From NCBI GenBank assembly GCA_002083435.1, contig LWDJ01000003.1:1-9081 (forward strand): a stretch of 9,081 nt of DNA, given 5' to 3'. The notes beneath the pieces are model-generated. The model was given only the letters and a program-made list of their open reading frames with translations. It was not told the DNA's origin and searched no databases. Below, piece after piece: positions 1 through 6,375 of this stretch (positions are counted from its first letter, which is position 1; each line of letters opens with the position of its first letter). A program made the translations under genes and the position numbers. The stretch comes from Proteobacteria bacterium SG_bin6 (GTDB taxonomy: Bacteria > Pseudomonadota > Alphaproteobacteria > Sphingomonadales > Sphingomonadaceae).

Positions 1-219
1 CCTCTGAATGGTAACAATCGGGGGAGCACGTCACTCGTGACCGTCAGCAGCGGGCACGTTGGTCGCGTATGCCGCGTCGTGTGCGAGGCCGCCCAGCACG
101 CGCTTCGACGCGGCTCGCCCGTGATCGAGCGGCACGACATGAGCGTGGCCGCCCGGAATTTCGCCATGAAGTTGAAATGGGTGCTCCACGATCCCTTCTC
201 GGAGCGGGGCGGCTCGTGA
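1..219 (+). CDS. TniB-like AAA+ transposition ATPase, C-terminal fragment
   Basis: Frame 1 is open from the first base to the TGA at 217-219, giving the last 72 residues of a protein that begins left of the window. The visible part has a helical run (GRVCRVVCEAAQHALRRGS), then an ARNFAM...W...DPF ending. This resembles the C-terminal lid helices and the W-x-x-x-(N/D)PF tail that I recall for TniB ATPases. The Walker motifs would be upstream and cannot be checked. TniB binds ATP and target DNA and links TniQ to the transposase. Its stop codon overlaps the GTG of the next gene (GTGA), typical of translational coupling in tniBQ operons. The assignment leans on that linkage as much as on the short sequence. 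Confidence 0.6.
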   Translation, partial: PLNGNNRGSTSLVTVSSGHVGRVCRVVCEAAQHALRRGSPVIERHDMSVAARNFAMKLKWVLHDPFSERGGS

Positions 220-2168
220 AGGTCGCCGACGCGCCTTTCAAGCGCCTCCGCTTCGAATACGATCCGGATCGTCGCGAGAGTGTGATCGGAGCGCTCGCTG
301 CCGCCTGCCGAGAGCACCGACTTCCCAGGATCGCGACCGCGCTTGAAGGGGGCGGCGTCCACGTCGGGAGGATCGGCTCGATCCAGTGCGCCCCGCCGGA
401 TATGCTGGGCAGCGTAGCCCGAATCCTGCGCACGGATCCGGCCAACCTGGACGCGATCGCATTCGCACGGTCGGATCGCCGCGACCGGATCGTTCTCGGC
501 GACCTCGTCGCGCCGCGTTCCGCCTTCGACCTCGAGAGGCGCCGGGTCGGTTCGGTGTCTCTGCGAAAGGCCACGTATCACCGAAGCGACTGGCTCAACC
601 TGCTCCTGCCATACTGTCCGGAATCCCTCGAGCTGCTCGTCGACGCATGTCCAGACTGCGGACCCTTGGGGTGGCGCTGGACCCGTGGACTGGAGGCATG
701 CGAGGGCTGTGGTAAGCACATCGCGCCATCCGAGGCCCCGCAGCTGCCGCCCTATGCAGCGGACGACTATCGGCTTCTAGCCAATCTCATGTCGCGAGAT
801 CCGGCCGTTGGCGCGAAGGCCGTCGAGCAGCTGCCCCCGAACATCCAGGCCTTCTCCCGGACGGCGCTCGTGGGTGTAGCGGTGCGGGCGGGGATCGTCG
901 CTACATCCGGGCGCGGGCGATGGGGCGTCGAGAAGCTGATCGAGGCGGGCCCCGAAACGGTGGCGAAGGTGGTTGCGACCGGCGCGGCGCTGCTGCGCGG
1001 GTGGCCCACCTCGATGCAGGCGTTCGCCGACGCCCGACTTGAGGCGATCGCCGGCGACGTGATCGCCTACGAGACCATGCGGCGCGACATCCGGTGGATC
1101 GCTCAGCGCTCGGACGATGAGGAACGGCGGCTCGTTGGCCTAGCGTTCCGTGACATCGACGGACGCAAGGTCCAGACCTTCGCGAGGGACACGCGATACT
1201 ACACGGCGACTGAGACGAACATTCATCTCTGGACCTCGTCGCAGCAGCTGAAACAGCTTCGCAGCGCGAGGGCGCTCGGCTTCGAGGAGCTGCCCGGCGG
1301 ACAGCGCAAGCGCGTGCGGTATGACGCGGACGACGTCGACGGGCTTCGGACCCTCCTTCGCTCTTCCACCACCCCGGAGTCGGCCGCCGCGCGCTTCGAA
1401 CTGCCGGTCTACGCCATCGGCCAAATCGCATTTCCGAAACCCGCGCCGACCGCAGGCGAGGGGGACGTCGAACCGAACACCGCCCTACTCACAGCCTTGG
1501 ACCACCCGGGGGTTGTGGTGCTTCAGGGTCAGAAGCTCGACGCCGCGTCCGTCGAGGATCTCGCCCGCGACCTAGACGCGACCGCCATCCGACGCCGAGC
1601 GCCTCAAGGCTTCGTGCCCCTGCGGAGCGCGATGATCAGGTATCCGGGGGAGAAGCCCTGGGGTCGCGTGCTGACGGCGATGCTCGGGAGGCGCATCCCG
1701 TATTATGTCGATGGCACGCAGGCGGCGACCGCACGCAGCATGCACGTGGACCCGGCCAGACTGCCGGCGCTCCCGCTCTCCCGGCAGCAGCGAGGCGAGA
1801 GCTTCCTGAGCTTCACGCACGTGTCCATGCGGGACGCGGGCGAGATCCTCGGCGCTGGATTCGAGGAGACCGCCGCGGCGATAGCCTCACGCAAGATCGA
1901 AATTACCCGCCACGGCAAGGGGAACGGAGTGTCACGCGAGGCGGTCAACGCGCTGGCCGGCATCATCGCGTTCACCGGGGAGGCCGCCGTCTTCTCCAAC
2001 CGCAACGCGGTCGGCCTCTATCACGAATTGAAGCGGGGCGGCGTCGCCCGGCTGCACGGAGGCTGGTCTCGCCGCGCGCTGGTCGATCTGGGGCTGGTCA
2101 GCCCAATGCGTCACCCGGGTGACGACCAGCCGGGCGAACGAAGCGACGAGCTTGCCTCGTCAGACTAG
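216..2168 (+). CDS. TniQ/TnsD-like transposon target-selection protein (650 aa)
   Basis: The protein is likely the adaptor that chooses the insertion site and recruits the TniB/TnsC ATPase. Near the N-terminus a Ser-rich-helix-like segment (ESVIGALAAACREHRLPRI, about residues 21-40) fits the TniQ opening motif. A zinc-binding CPDC...CEGC pair follows at Cys145, Cys148, Cys162 and Cys165. The preceding finger of typical TniQ proteins is degenerate here: around residues 120-140 one Cys remains (LPYCPES) without its partners. The C-terminal half carries several helix-turn-helix-like stretches (about 330-375, 387-405 and 536-580), suggesting repeated DNA-binding modules. At 650 aa it is longer than short TniQ proteins and nearer TnsD in size. 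I chose GTG 216 because it overlaps the upstream stop and has GGAG at 201-204; ATG 177 or ATG 69 would add 13 or 49 residues that lie inside the tniB frame. Remote similarity only; the family is more certain than the target. Confidence 0.72.
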   Translation: MKVADAPFKRLRFEYDPDRRESVIGALAAACREHRLPRIATALEGGGVHVGRIGSIQCAPPDMLGSVARILRTDPANLDAIAFARSDRRDRIVLGDLVAPRSAFDLERRRVGSVSLRKATYHRSDWLNLLLPYCPESLELLVDACPDCGPLGWRWTRGLEACEGCGKHIAPSEAPQLPPYAADDYRLLANLMSRDPAVGAKAVEQLPPNIQAFSRTALVGVAVRAGIVATSGRGRWGVEKLIEAGPETVAKVVATGAALLRGWPTSMQAFADARLEAIAGDVIAYETMRRDIRWIAQRSDDEERRLVGLAFRDIDGRKVQTFARDTRYYTATETNIHLWTSSQQLKQLRSARALGFEELPGGQRKRVRYDADDVDGLRTLLRSSTTPESAAARFELPVYAIGQIAFPKPAPTAGEGDVEPNTALLTALDHPGVVVLQGQKLDAASVEDLARDLDATAIRRRAPQGFVPLRSAMIRYPGEKPWGRVLTAMLGRRIPYYVDGTQAATARSMHVDPARLPALPLSRQQRGESFLSFTHVSMRDAGEILGAGFEETAAAIASRKIEITRHGKGNGVSREAVNALAGIIAFTGEAAVFSNRNAVGLYHELKRGGVARLHGGWSRRALVDLGLVSPMRHPGDDQPGERSDELASSD

Positions 2169-2193
2169 GACCCGCATAATCTAGCAGGTGCTT

Positions 2194-2221
2194 GGCGGTT
2201 CAGGCGAAGTCCCCTGTGACA
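2194..2221 (-). repeat. Candidate transposon terminal inverted repeat
   Basis: Read inward from the junction (minus strand), the sequence begins TGTCACAGGGGACTTC and continues to about 2194. A TGTCA-like tip is the usual end of Tn5053/Tn7-group elements, which make 5-bp target duplications; the duplication would then be AAGTT (2222-2226). It lies 26 bp after the tniQ stop, where an end is expected. The other end is outside the window, so neither the inverted match nor the duplication can be confirmed, and I saw no second internal copy of the end sequence in this window. Confidence 0.5.
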
Positions 2222-2328
2222 AAGTTAAAGCGCCGCAGCGCCGCCAGCCGAACCGGGCATCGGCCGCGCCCGCCGCCCGCCGAGACGGCCGCCGCAGCGA
2301 CGGCGGCGCGCAGGAGCGCATGCTCGCC
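2222..2328. other. Short gap between transposon end and phyH
   Basis: These 107 bases lie between the proposed transposon end and the phyH stop codon. They are extremely GC-rich apart from AAAGTTAAAG at the junction. There is no clear terminator with a T-tract. A 35-codon reading frame starts with an ATG overlapping the phyH stop (ATGA) and ends at 2225; its Arg/Gly/Ala-rich composition looks like chance, so I do not call it. Confidence 0.5.
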
Positions 2329-2973
2329 TCATCCCCCAAACACCTCCTCCGTCGCCATCCGCACCCCGCGCAGCTGTTCGGTCGCGCGCTGCGCCGCCCG
2401 CAGGCTTTCTGCCACATAGAGCAGCAGCAGCGCGCGGCGGGGGGCGCCGCTCGTATTGGTCGTCGCGCCGTGAAGCAGGTCGGGGTCGAACACCAGAATG
2501 TCGCCGGCCTCGCCCACGAGCGTGATCGGCGTGCCGCCATCGCCCACGGCCGCGCGGTGCGAGCCGGGCACGAGGCATGTCGCGCCGTTGGTGGCGTCAT
2601 AGCGGTCGAGCCAGATCATCGCGTTGACGATCCGCCCCGCCATTCCGGCCGCGTCGCGGTGAAGCGGTTGCGGCGCGTTACCGGGGCACGGCGCGCGGCC
2701 CTCCACCTGCGCCAGGAAGAAGGGCTCGGCGAGCAGGTGGCGGGCGGCGGCGATCAGCGCGGGGAGGCAGCACGCCGCGCGCACCAGCGGGTCGAGATCG
2801 ACCATCGCGTGGCGCCAGTCGGCCCCGCGCGGCACCGGCCAGGCGTCGGACGGGCGCACCCCCGCCTCGAATGCCGCTTGCAGCCCCGGCAGCCAATCCG
2901 CCGGCACCGCGCCGCGCAGCACGACATAGCCCTGCTCGGCGAGCGCGCCCGCGACGGCGGGTGCCTCAATCAC
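2329..2973 (-). CDS. Phytanoyl-CoA dioxygenase (PhyH)-family Fe(II)/2-oxoglutarate oxygenase
   Basis: This 214-aa protein has the layout of the PhyH superfamily: an N-terminal 'GYVVLRGAVP' strand, a His-x-Asp iron motif (LHRDAAG; His105, Asp107), the WLDRYDATNGATCLVPGSH segment, and a distal iron ligand (DLLHGATTN; His168) followed by Arg179/Arg180, a likely 2-oxoglutarate anchor. All catalytic positions are present, so an active soluble oxygenase is expected; the substrate is unknown. The gene overlaps the thiC stop by 8 nt. I prefer GTG 2973 because a GGAAGG ribosome site precedes it and the family N-terminus starts there; ATG 3021 would lie deep in thiC with no ribosome site. It shares the thiC message and so is likely under TPP-riboswitch control, which hints at thiamine metabolism or salvage, but this is inference. 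Its stop codon faces the transposon end. Confidence 0.85.
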   Translation of the reverse strand: MIEAPAVAGALAEQGYVVLRGAVPADWLPGLQAAFEAGVRPSDAWPVPRGADWRHAMVDLDPLVRAACCLPALIAAARHLLAEPFFLAQVEGRAPCPGNAPQPLHRDAAGMAGRIVNAMIWLDRYDATNGATCLVPGSHRAAVGDGGTPITLVGEAGDILVFDPDLLHGATTNTSGAPRRALLLLYVAESLRAAQRATEQLRGVRMATEEVFGG

Positions 2974-4864
2974 GCTCCCTTCCGCCCGCGCCGAGATAAA
3001 GCTCGCGGCCCAGCGCATCATAGACGCGGCTCATTTCGGCCATGCCGGCCTCGGCGGATTCGGGCGTCAGTTCGGCCGGGGTGGCGGCGATGAAGCTGTC
3101 GGCGCTTTCATTCTGCTTCGCCGCGAACTCCCTCACTTCCTGGGTGATTTTCATCGAGCAGAATTTGGGGCCGCACATCGAGCAGAAATGCGCGGTCTTG
3201 GCGCCTTCGGCCGGCAGCGTCTGATCGTGATAGCGCTCGGCGGTATCGGGATCGAGCGAGAGGTTGAACTGATCGCGCCAGCGGAATTCAAAGCGCGCGC
3301 GCGAAAGCGCATCGTCGCGCAGCCGTGCCGCCGGATGGCCCTTCGCGAGATCGGCGGCGTGCGCGGCGAGCTTATAGGTGACGACACCCACCTTCACATC
3401 GTCGCGGTCGGGCAGGCCGAGATGCTCCTTGGGGGTGACGTAGCAGAGCATCGCCGTGCCGAACCAGCCGATCATCGCAGCACCAATGCCGCTGGTGATA
3501 TGGTCATAACCGGGCGCGATATCGGTGGTGAGCGGCCCCAAGGTATAGAAGGGCGCCTCGCCGCAGGCGGCGAGCTGCTTGTCCATATTGGCCTTGATCT
3601 TGTGCATCGGCACATGGCCGGGGCCTTCGATCATCACCTGCACGTCATGGTTCCAGGCGATCTTGGTGAGTTCGCCCAGAGTATAAAGCTCGGCGAACTG
3701 CGCCTCATCATTGGCATCGGCGATCGAGCCCGGGCGCAGGCCGTCGCCCAGGCTGAACGAAATGTCGTACGCCTTCATGATTTCGCAGATTTCCTCGAAG
3801 TTCGTGTAGAGGAAATTCTCGCGGTGGTGCGCCAGGCACCATTTCGCCATGATCGAGCCGCCCCGGCTGACGATGCCGGTCACGCGCTTGGCGGTCATCG
3901 GGATGTAGGGCAGGCGCACACCCGCGTGGATGGTGAAATAATCGACGCCTTGCTCGGCCTGTTCGATCAGCGTGTCGCGGAAGATTTCCCAGCTCAGCTC
4001 CTCGGCGATGCCGCCGACTTTTTCCAGCGCCTGATAGATCGGCACGGTGCCGATCGGCACGGGGGAATTGCGCAGGATCCACTCGCGCGTGTCGTGGATG
4101 TTGCGCCCGGTGGAAAGGTCCATCACCGTATCGGCGCCCCAGCGGATCGCCCACACCATCTTGTCGACTTCGCTCGCCACGTCGCTCGCGACCGCCGAAT
4201 TGCCGATATTGGCGTTGATCTTGACGAGGAAATTGCGGCCGATCGCCATCGGCTCGCTTTCCGGGTGGTTGATGTTGGCGGGAATGATCGCGCGGCCGCG
4301 CGCGACTTCGTCGCGGACGAATTCGGGGGTTACAAAATCCGGAATTTCGGCGCCGAAGCTCTCGCCATCGCGCAGCAGCTTCTCGCGCGCGATCTCGCGC
4401 CCCAGATTTTCGCGCGCGGCGACATATTCCATCTCAGGCGTGATGATCCCGCGCCGCGCATAATGCATCTGGCTGACATTGGCGCCGGGCTTGGCGCGCA
4501 AGGGGCGGCGGACGGTGTGGGGGAATTGCGGCACCCCGCCCGAACGATCGGGGCCGAGCTGGCCATTATCCTCGGGGCGGACGGCGCGGCCCTGATAATC
4601 CTCGACATCGCCGCGCGCGCGAATCCAGTCGCGGCGCAACGGCGCGAGGCCGGCGGCGATGTCGATCAGGGCATCGGGGTCCGTATAAGGCCCGCTGGTG
4701 TCATAGACCCGGAGCGGCGGCTCGCCCGAGGAGGGCTCGAGCAGGATCTCGCGCATCGCGACCTGCACGCCGTGGCTGCCCGGCGCGGGGAGATGGACCT
4801 TGCGGCTGCCCCGGATCGGCCCGGTTGTCACGCCGATTTCGGTGCGCGCGTTGATGTCCGCCAT
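2966..4864 (-). CDS. thiC: Phosphomethylpyrimidine synthase ThiC
   Basis: ThiC is the radical-SAM enzyme that rearranges aminoimidazole ribotide (AIR) into HMP phosphate, the pyrimidine half of thiamine. The 632-aa length is normal. An N-terminal ThiC-associated domain (KVHLPAPG...YDTSGPYTDP) precedes the barrel, which shows hallmark stretches such as MHYARRGIITPEMEY, NANIGNSAV, WGADTVMDLSTGRNIH, TIHAGV, SLGDGLRPGS and IEGPGHVP. The C-terminal CSMCGPKFC motif (Cys561, Cys564, Cys569; CX2CX4C) binds the [4Fe-4S] cluster. ATG 4864 is chosen because AAGGAG sits 8 nt upstream; the in-frame GTG at 4873 lies inside that ribosome site. The gene is preceded by a TPP riboswitch and followed by an overlapping PhyH-family gene. 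Nothing is missing or truncated. Confidence 0.98.
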   Translation of the reverse strand: MADINARTEIGVTTGPIRGSRKVHLPAPGSHGVQVAMREILLEPSSGEPPLRVYDTSGPYTDPDALIDIAAGLAPLRRDWIRARGDVEDYQGRAVRPEDNGQLGPDRSGGVPQFPHTVRRPLRAKPGANVSQMHYARRGIITPEMEYVAARENLGREIAREKLLRDGESFGAEIPDFVTPEFVRDEVARGRAIIPANINHPESEPMAIGRNFLVKINANIGNSAVASDVASEVDKMVWAIRWGADTVMDLSTGRNIHDTREWILRNSPVPIGTVPIYQALEKVGGIAEELSWEIFRDTLIEQAEQGVDYFTIHAGVRLPYIPMTAKRVTGIVSRGGSIMAKWCLAHHRENFLYTNFEEICEIMKAYDISFSLGDGLRPGSIADANDEAQFAELYTLGELTKIAWNHDVQVMIEGPGHVPMHKIKANMDKQLAACGEAPFYTLGPLTTDIAPGYDHITSGIGAAMIGWFGTAMLCYVTPKEHLGLPDRDDVKVGVVTYKLAAHAADLAKGHPAARLRDDALSRARFEFRWRDQFNLSLDPDTAERYHDQTLPAEGAKTAHFCSMCGPKFCSMKITQEVREFAAKQNESADSFIAATPAELTPESAEAGMAEMSRVYDALGRELYLGAGGRERD

Positions 4865-4868
4865 GAGG

Positions 4869-4894
4869 CTCACTCCTTCGGTTTACGGAATGAG
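4869..4894 (-). promoter_or_regulatory. Hairpin able to hide the thiC ribosome-binding site
   Basis: On the minus strand CTCATTCC (4894-4887) can pair over 8 bp, with one G-U, with GGAGTGAG (4876-4869), leaving a 10-nt loop. The right arm contains most of the AAGGAG Shine-Dalgarno (4878-4873). The base of the left arm extends into CCCTC, which is complementary to GAGGG in the last strand of the aptamer. This gives a plausible switch: ligand-bound aptamer keeps GAGGG occupied and the hairpin hides the ribosome site; ligand-free RNA pairs GAGGG with CCCTC and frees it. The pairing is seen in the sequence; the mechanism is inferred. Confidence 0.6.
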
Positions 4895-4906
4895 GGCGTG
4901 GACGCT

Positions 4907-4997
4907 CCCTCCCTCCGCCGGTCTCAACCGGATCAGGTTCAGCGGGTCGCGGCCTCAGCCGCCTCTCAGCCGCTTCGGCGCGGCCCCCCGGGGAAGG
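4907..4997 (-). promoter_or_regulatory. TPP riboswitch (THI element) of thiC
   Basis: The conserved THI-box blocks occur in order on the minus strand: a G-rich 5' part, CTGAGA (4969-4964), GACCCGCTGAACCTGATC (within 4948-4926), the CCGGTT...ACCGG stem, and the closing GCGGAGGGA (4918-4910). CCTTCC (4997-4992) can pair with GGAGGG (4916-4911) as the closing P1 helix. Thiamine pyrophosphate binding is expected to shut down thiC and the overlapping phyH-like gene. The riboswitch ends about 43 nt before the start codon. There is no T-tract terminator in between, which points to translational control. Confidence 0.95.
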
Positions 4998-5024
4998 CGT
5001 GTGCTTAGCGTGGGGCGGCTAGGA

Positions 5025-5030
5025 AGTATA
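5025..5030 (-). promoter_or_regulatory. Possible -10 box of the thiC promoter
   Basis: TATACT on the minus strand lies about 30 nt upstream of the riboswitch 5' end, so transcription would begin near 5018 and include the whole aptamer. No convincing -35 hexamer is seen about 17 nt upstream; that area is simply GC-rich. The position is sensible but the call is weak. Confidence 0.35.
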
Positions 5031-5056
5031 GCGCTCACGCGGCAGGGCGGGGCGAG

Positions 5057-5092
5057 AAAAAGCCCGCTTCCCTTCAGGGGAAAGGGTGGGGC
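5057..5092 (-). terminator. Probable intrinsic terminator upstream of thiC
   Basis: On the minus strand GCCC (5092-5089) pairs with GGGC (5065-5062) and an inner TTCCC/GGGAA stem (5082-5078 with 5072-5068) closes a small loop; five T's (5061-5057) follow at once. This is a reasonable rho-independent terminator for the DUF2141/desaturase unit and would insulate the thiC promoter, whose -10 is about 27 bp further on. The stem is imperfect, and it is also one copy of the repeat pair described next. Confidence 0.45.
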
Positions 5093-5165
5093 GTGGGGGA
5101 AGCCGGGGGCAGCGGCACGCCCCGTCCCCCTCTCCCAACCCTCTCCCCTGAAGGGGAGAGGGCTT
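5060..5165. repeat. Pair of inverted GC-rich intergenic repeats
   Basis: Copy 1 runs 5060-5092 on the + strand and copy 2 runs 5165-5118 on the minus strand. Both begin AAGCCC, contain the core CTTCAGGGGA and continue into a run of AGGG/TGGG blocks. Copy 2 contains a perfect 10-bp stem (5139-5148 with 5153-5162) with a TGAA loop. Because the copies face each other, the whole segment could fold as one long hairpin. The arrangement resembles REP/BIME-type intergenic repeats. The hairpin between 6434 and 6476 has a related flank (TGGG...GGAAGCCGGG). The 219-bp gap between thiC's riboswitch and the DUF2141 gene holds nothing else apart from the promoter and terminator noted. Confidence 0.7.
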
Positions 5166-5216
5166 CATTGGGACACGTTCCGCAGGCATTCTCCGCCGCG
5201 TCTCCGCGCCAACCAA

Positions 5217-5651
5217 CTAAAGCAGATACCGCATCTTCACCGGCTGCACGCTCCCCTCGGCGCCCAGATCGAACGCGGCGGCGGTGAATTTGGGCGGGCC
5301 GAAGCCGATCGCCGGGTTGCGCGAAAAGCCGAAGCCTTCCTTGGGGATGCCCATGAAGGTGTCGAGCTTGGCGTTGCCGTTCGCGTCGTGGATCACCGCC
5401 ACCGCGTAATGGCCGGGCGGCAGCCCCTCGAAGCGCAGGCCGCGCTCGGCGGCGGGCACGGTGCGCGTCACCGCGCGGGCATCGTCGACACAGGCGGGGA
5501 AGTTCCGCGGATCGGCCGTGAGGCACACCCGCAGCTCGCCCTTGGTCGAGCGCAGGCTATCGACGCTGACCTGCAGCGAGGCGACCGGGCTCGCCCCCAT
5601 CAGGCTCGCCAGCAGGCCCGCGCCCACCACCAGGCGCCTTGCGCGGCGCAA
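5217..5651 (-). CDS. DUF2141 domain exported protein
   Basis: The mature part matches DUF2141: GELRVCLT near the start, HYAVAVIHDANGNAKLDT (residues 81-98), GIPKEGFGFS (101-110) and GPPKF (118-122). The function is unknown; the fold is thought to be a small extracytoplasmic beta-sandwich. Two cysteines (43 and 54) could form a disulfide. A signal peptide is visible (RRARR, hydrophobic VVGAGLLASLMG, cleavage near ASPVAS). The start is uncertain. TTG 5651 gives 144 aa and includes the positive n-region; GTG 5630 has AAGG 6 nt upstream but loses the charges; ATG 5732 would add a non-signal-like stretch. Each start lies inside the preceding desaturase gene in another frame, so translation is probably coupled. 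Confidence 0.85.
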   Translation of the reverse strand: MRRARRLVVGAGLLASLMGASPVASLQVSVDSLRSTKGELRVCLTADPRNFPACVDDARAVTRTVPAAERGLRFEGLPPGHYAVAVIHDANGNAKLDTFMGIPKEGFGFSRNPAIGFGPPKFTAAAFDLGAEGSVQPVKMRYLL

Positions 5652-6366
5652 AGCGGCCGACCCCGCGGTCGGTGCCGCACAGCCGGTCCCAGAACCGGAA
5701 ATAGAGGCCATAATTCCCCCGATACTCCTCATGATGCCGCTGGTGATGGCTCGCCGTGATCAACCATGCTCCCAATGGCCCCCGCCACATGAACGCAGGG
5801 AAAATTTCCCACCCCATATGGTTGGTGACCCCCATCACCGTCATTACCAATAGCACGAAACCAAGCGCGGCGACATGGATAGGGACGATAAACACCATTA
5901 GTGGAATCACGATCGCGCCAGTCAGTGCCTCGATCGGGTGGAACGCCATCGCCGCCCAGGCGGTCGGCGGGCGGCTGGCATGGTGGACGGCGTGCGCCAG
6001 GCGGAACCAGCGCGGCTGGTGCATCCAGCGATGAGTCCAGTAGAACCAGCTGTCATGGGCGAAGAGATAGAGGAAAATCGACAGCGGCAGATACCACAGC
6101 GGATAATCGCCCAGCCGCTCATAGATCAGCGTCCAGCCCTGGTTGCGCCAGCCCCAGGCGACGACGCCCGCGGGCACGCCATAGATCGCGGCGCTCATCA
6201 GGCTCCAGCGGATTTCGCGAGCAATCTGGTTGTCGAGGCCGCGGTAGAGGCCGGGGTGGCGCAGCCGCGTCGCGAAGGCGAAGGCACCGCTGACCATCAG
6301 ATAGCGCACCGCGACGATCAGGATCATCGCCAGCGTCGACAGCGTGGCGGCGAGGATAAGCGACAT
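5557..6366 (-). CDS. Sterol desaturase / fatty acid hydroxylase family membrane protein
   Basis: This 269-aa membrane-bound di-iron oxygenase belongs to the fatty acid hydroxylase superfamily. The eight-His signature is intact: HDSWFYWTHRWMH (His104, 112, 116), HAVHH (His125, 128, 129) and HHQRHHEEYRGNYG (His207, 208, 211, 212). Hydrophobic segments lie at about residues 3-25, 55-72, 90-103 and 150-180. The substrate is not evident; lipid, carotenoid or hopanoid-type substrates are all possible. ATG 6366 is chosen because a membrane segment follows at once; the longer frame from 6444 adds 26 residues that run through the hairpin at 6434-6476. No ribosome site precedes the ATG. The last 30 or so residues are Gly/Pro/Arg-rich and translate the DUF2141 signal-peptide region in a different frame, so they look non-ancestral. 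Confidence 0.88.
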   Translation of the reverse strand: MSLILAATLSTLAMILIVAVRYLMVSGAFAFATRLRHPGLYRGLDNQIAREIRWSLMSAAIYGVPAGVVAWGWRNQGWTLIYERLGDYPLWYLPLSIFLYLFAHDSWFYWTHRWMHQPRWFRLAHAVHHASRPPTAWAAMAFHPIEALTGAIVIPLMVFIVPIHVAALGFVLLVMTVMGVTNHMGWEIFPAFMWRGPLGAWLITASHHQRHHEEYRGNYGLYFRFWDRLCGTDRGVGRFAPRKAPGGGRGPAGEPDGGEPGRLAAGQRR

Positions 6367-6375
6367 GGGGCGGCG

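Larger units (their letters stand above)
1..2221 (+). mobile_element. Terminal part of a TniB/TniQ-type (Tn5053/Tn7-like) transposon
   Basis: The segment holds the end of a TniB-like ATPase gene, an overlapping tniQ-like gene, and a candidate terminal repeat just after tniQ. In this transposon group a DDE transposase (TniA/TnsB) works with an AAA+ ATPase (TniB/TnsC) and a target-site adaptor (TniQ/TnsD). The genes run toward the nearby end, so tniQ is the last gene before the junction. The transposase, any cargo and the other end must lie left of base 1. Everything right of 2221 is on the opposite strand and reads as ordinary host metabolism and repair genes, which supports a junction here. 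The exact boundary rests on one TGTCA-type end only; the partner end and target duplication cannot be seen. Confidence 0.7.

Noticed and set aside
69..215. Longer N-terminus of the TniQ-like protein from ATG 69
   Set aside because: These codons overlap the tniB tail in another frame and are Arg-rich. GTG 216 overlaps the tniB stop and has GGAG upstream.
2225..2332. Small frame beginning ATGA at the phyH stop
   Set aside because: GAGGAGG lies upstream, but the 35-residue product is Arg/Gly/Ala-rich and resembles nothing. The stretch could also be the remains of a host gene cut by the transposon; neither can be supported.
2974..3021. Longer PhyH N-terminus from ATG 3021
   Set aside because: It would lie 56 nt inside thiC with no ribosome site. 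GTG 2973 has GGAAGG just upstream and begins where the family fold begins.
2188..3093. A 301-codon + strand frame opposite phyH
   Set aside because: It starts inside the transposon end, crosses the junction and is Arg/Ala/His-rich. The minus-strand PhyH protein has all its catalytic motifs, so this is a shadow.
3188..5008. A 606-codon open frame on the + strand opposite thiC
   Set aside because: It is antisense to an unmistakable thiC and crosses the riboswitch. Its composition (Ala, Arg, His, Asp, Gly-rich) is what GC-rich antisense frames give, with no family motif.
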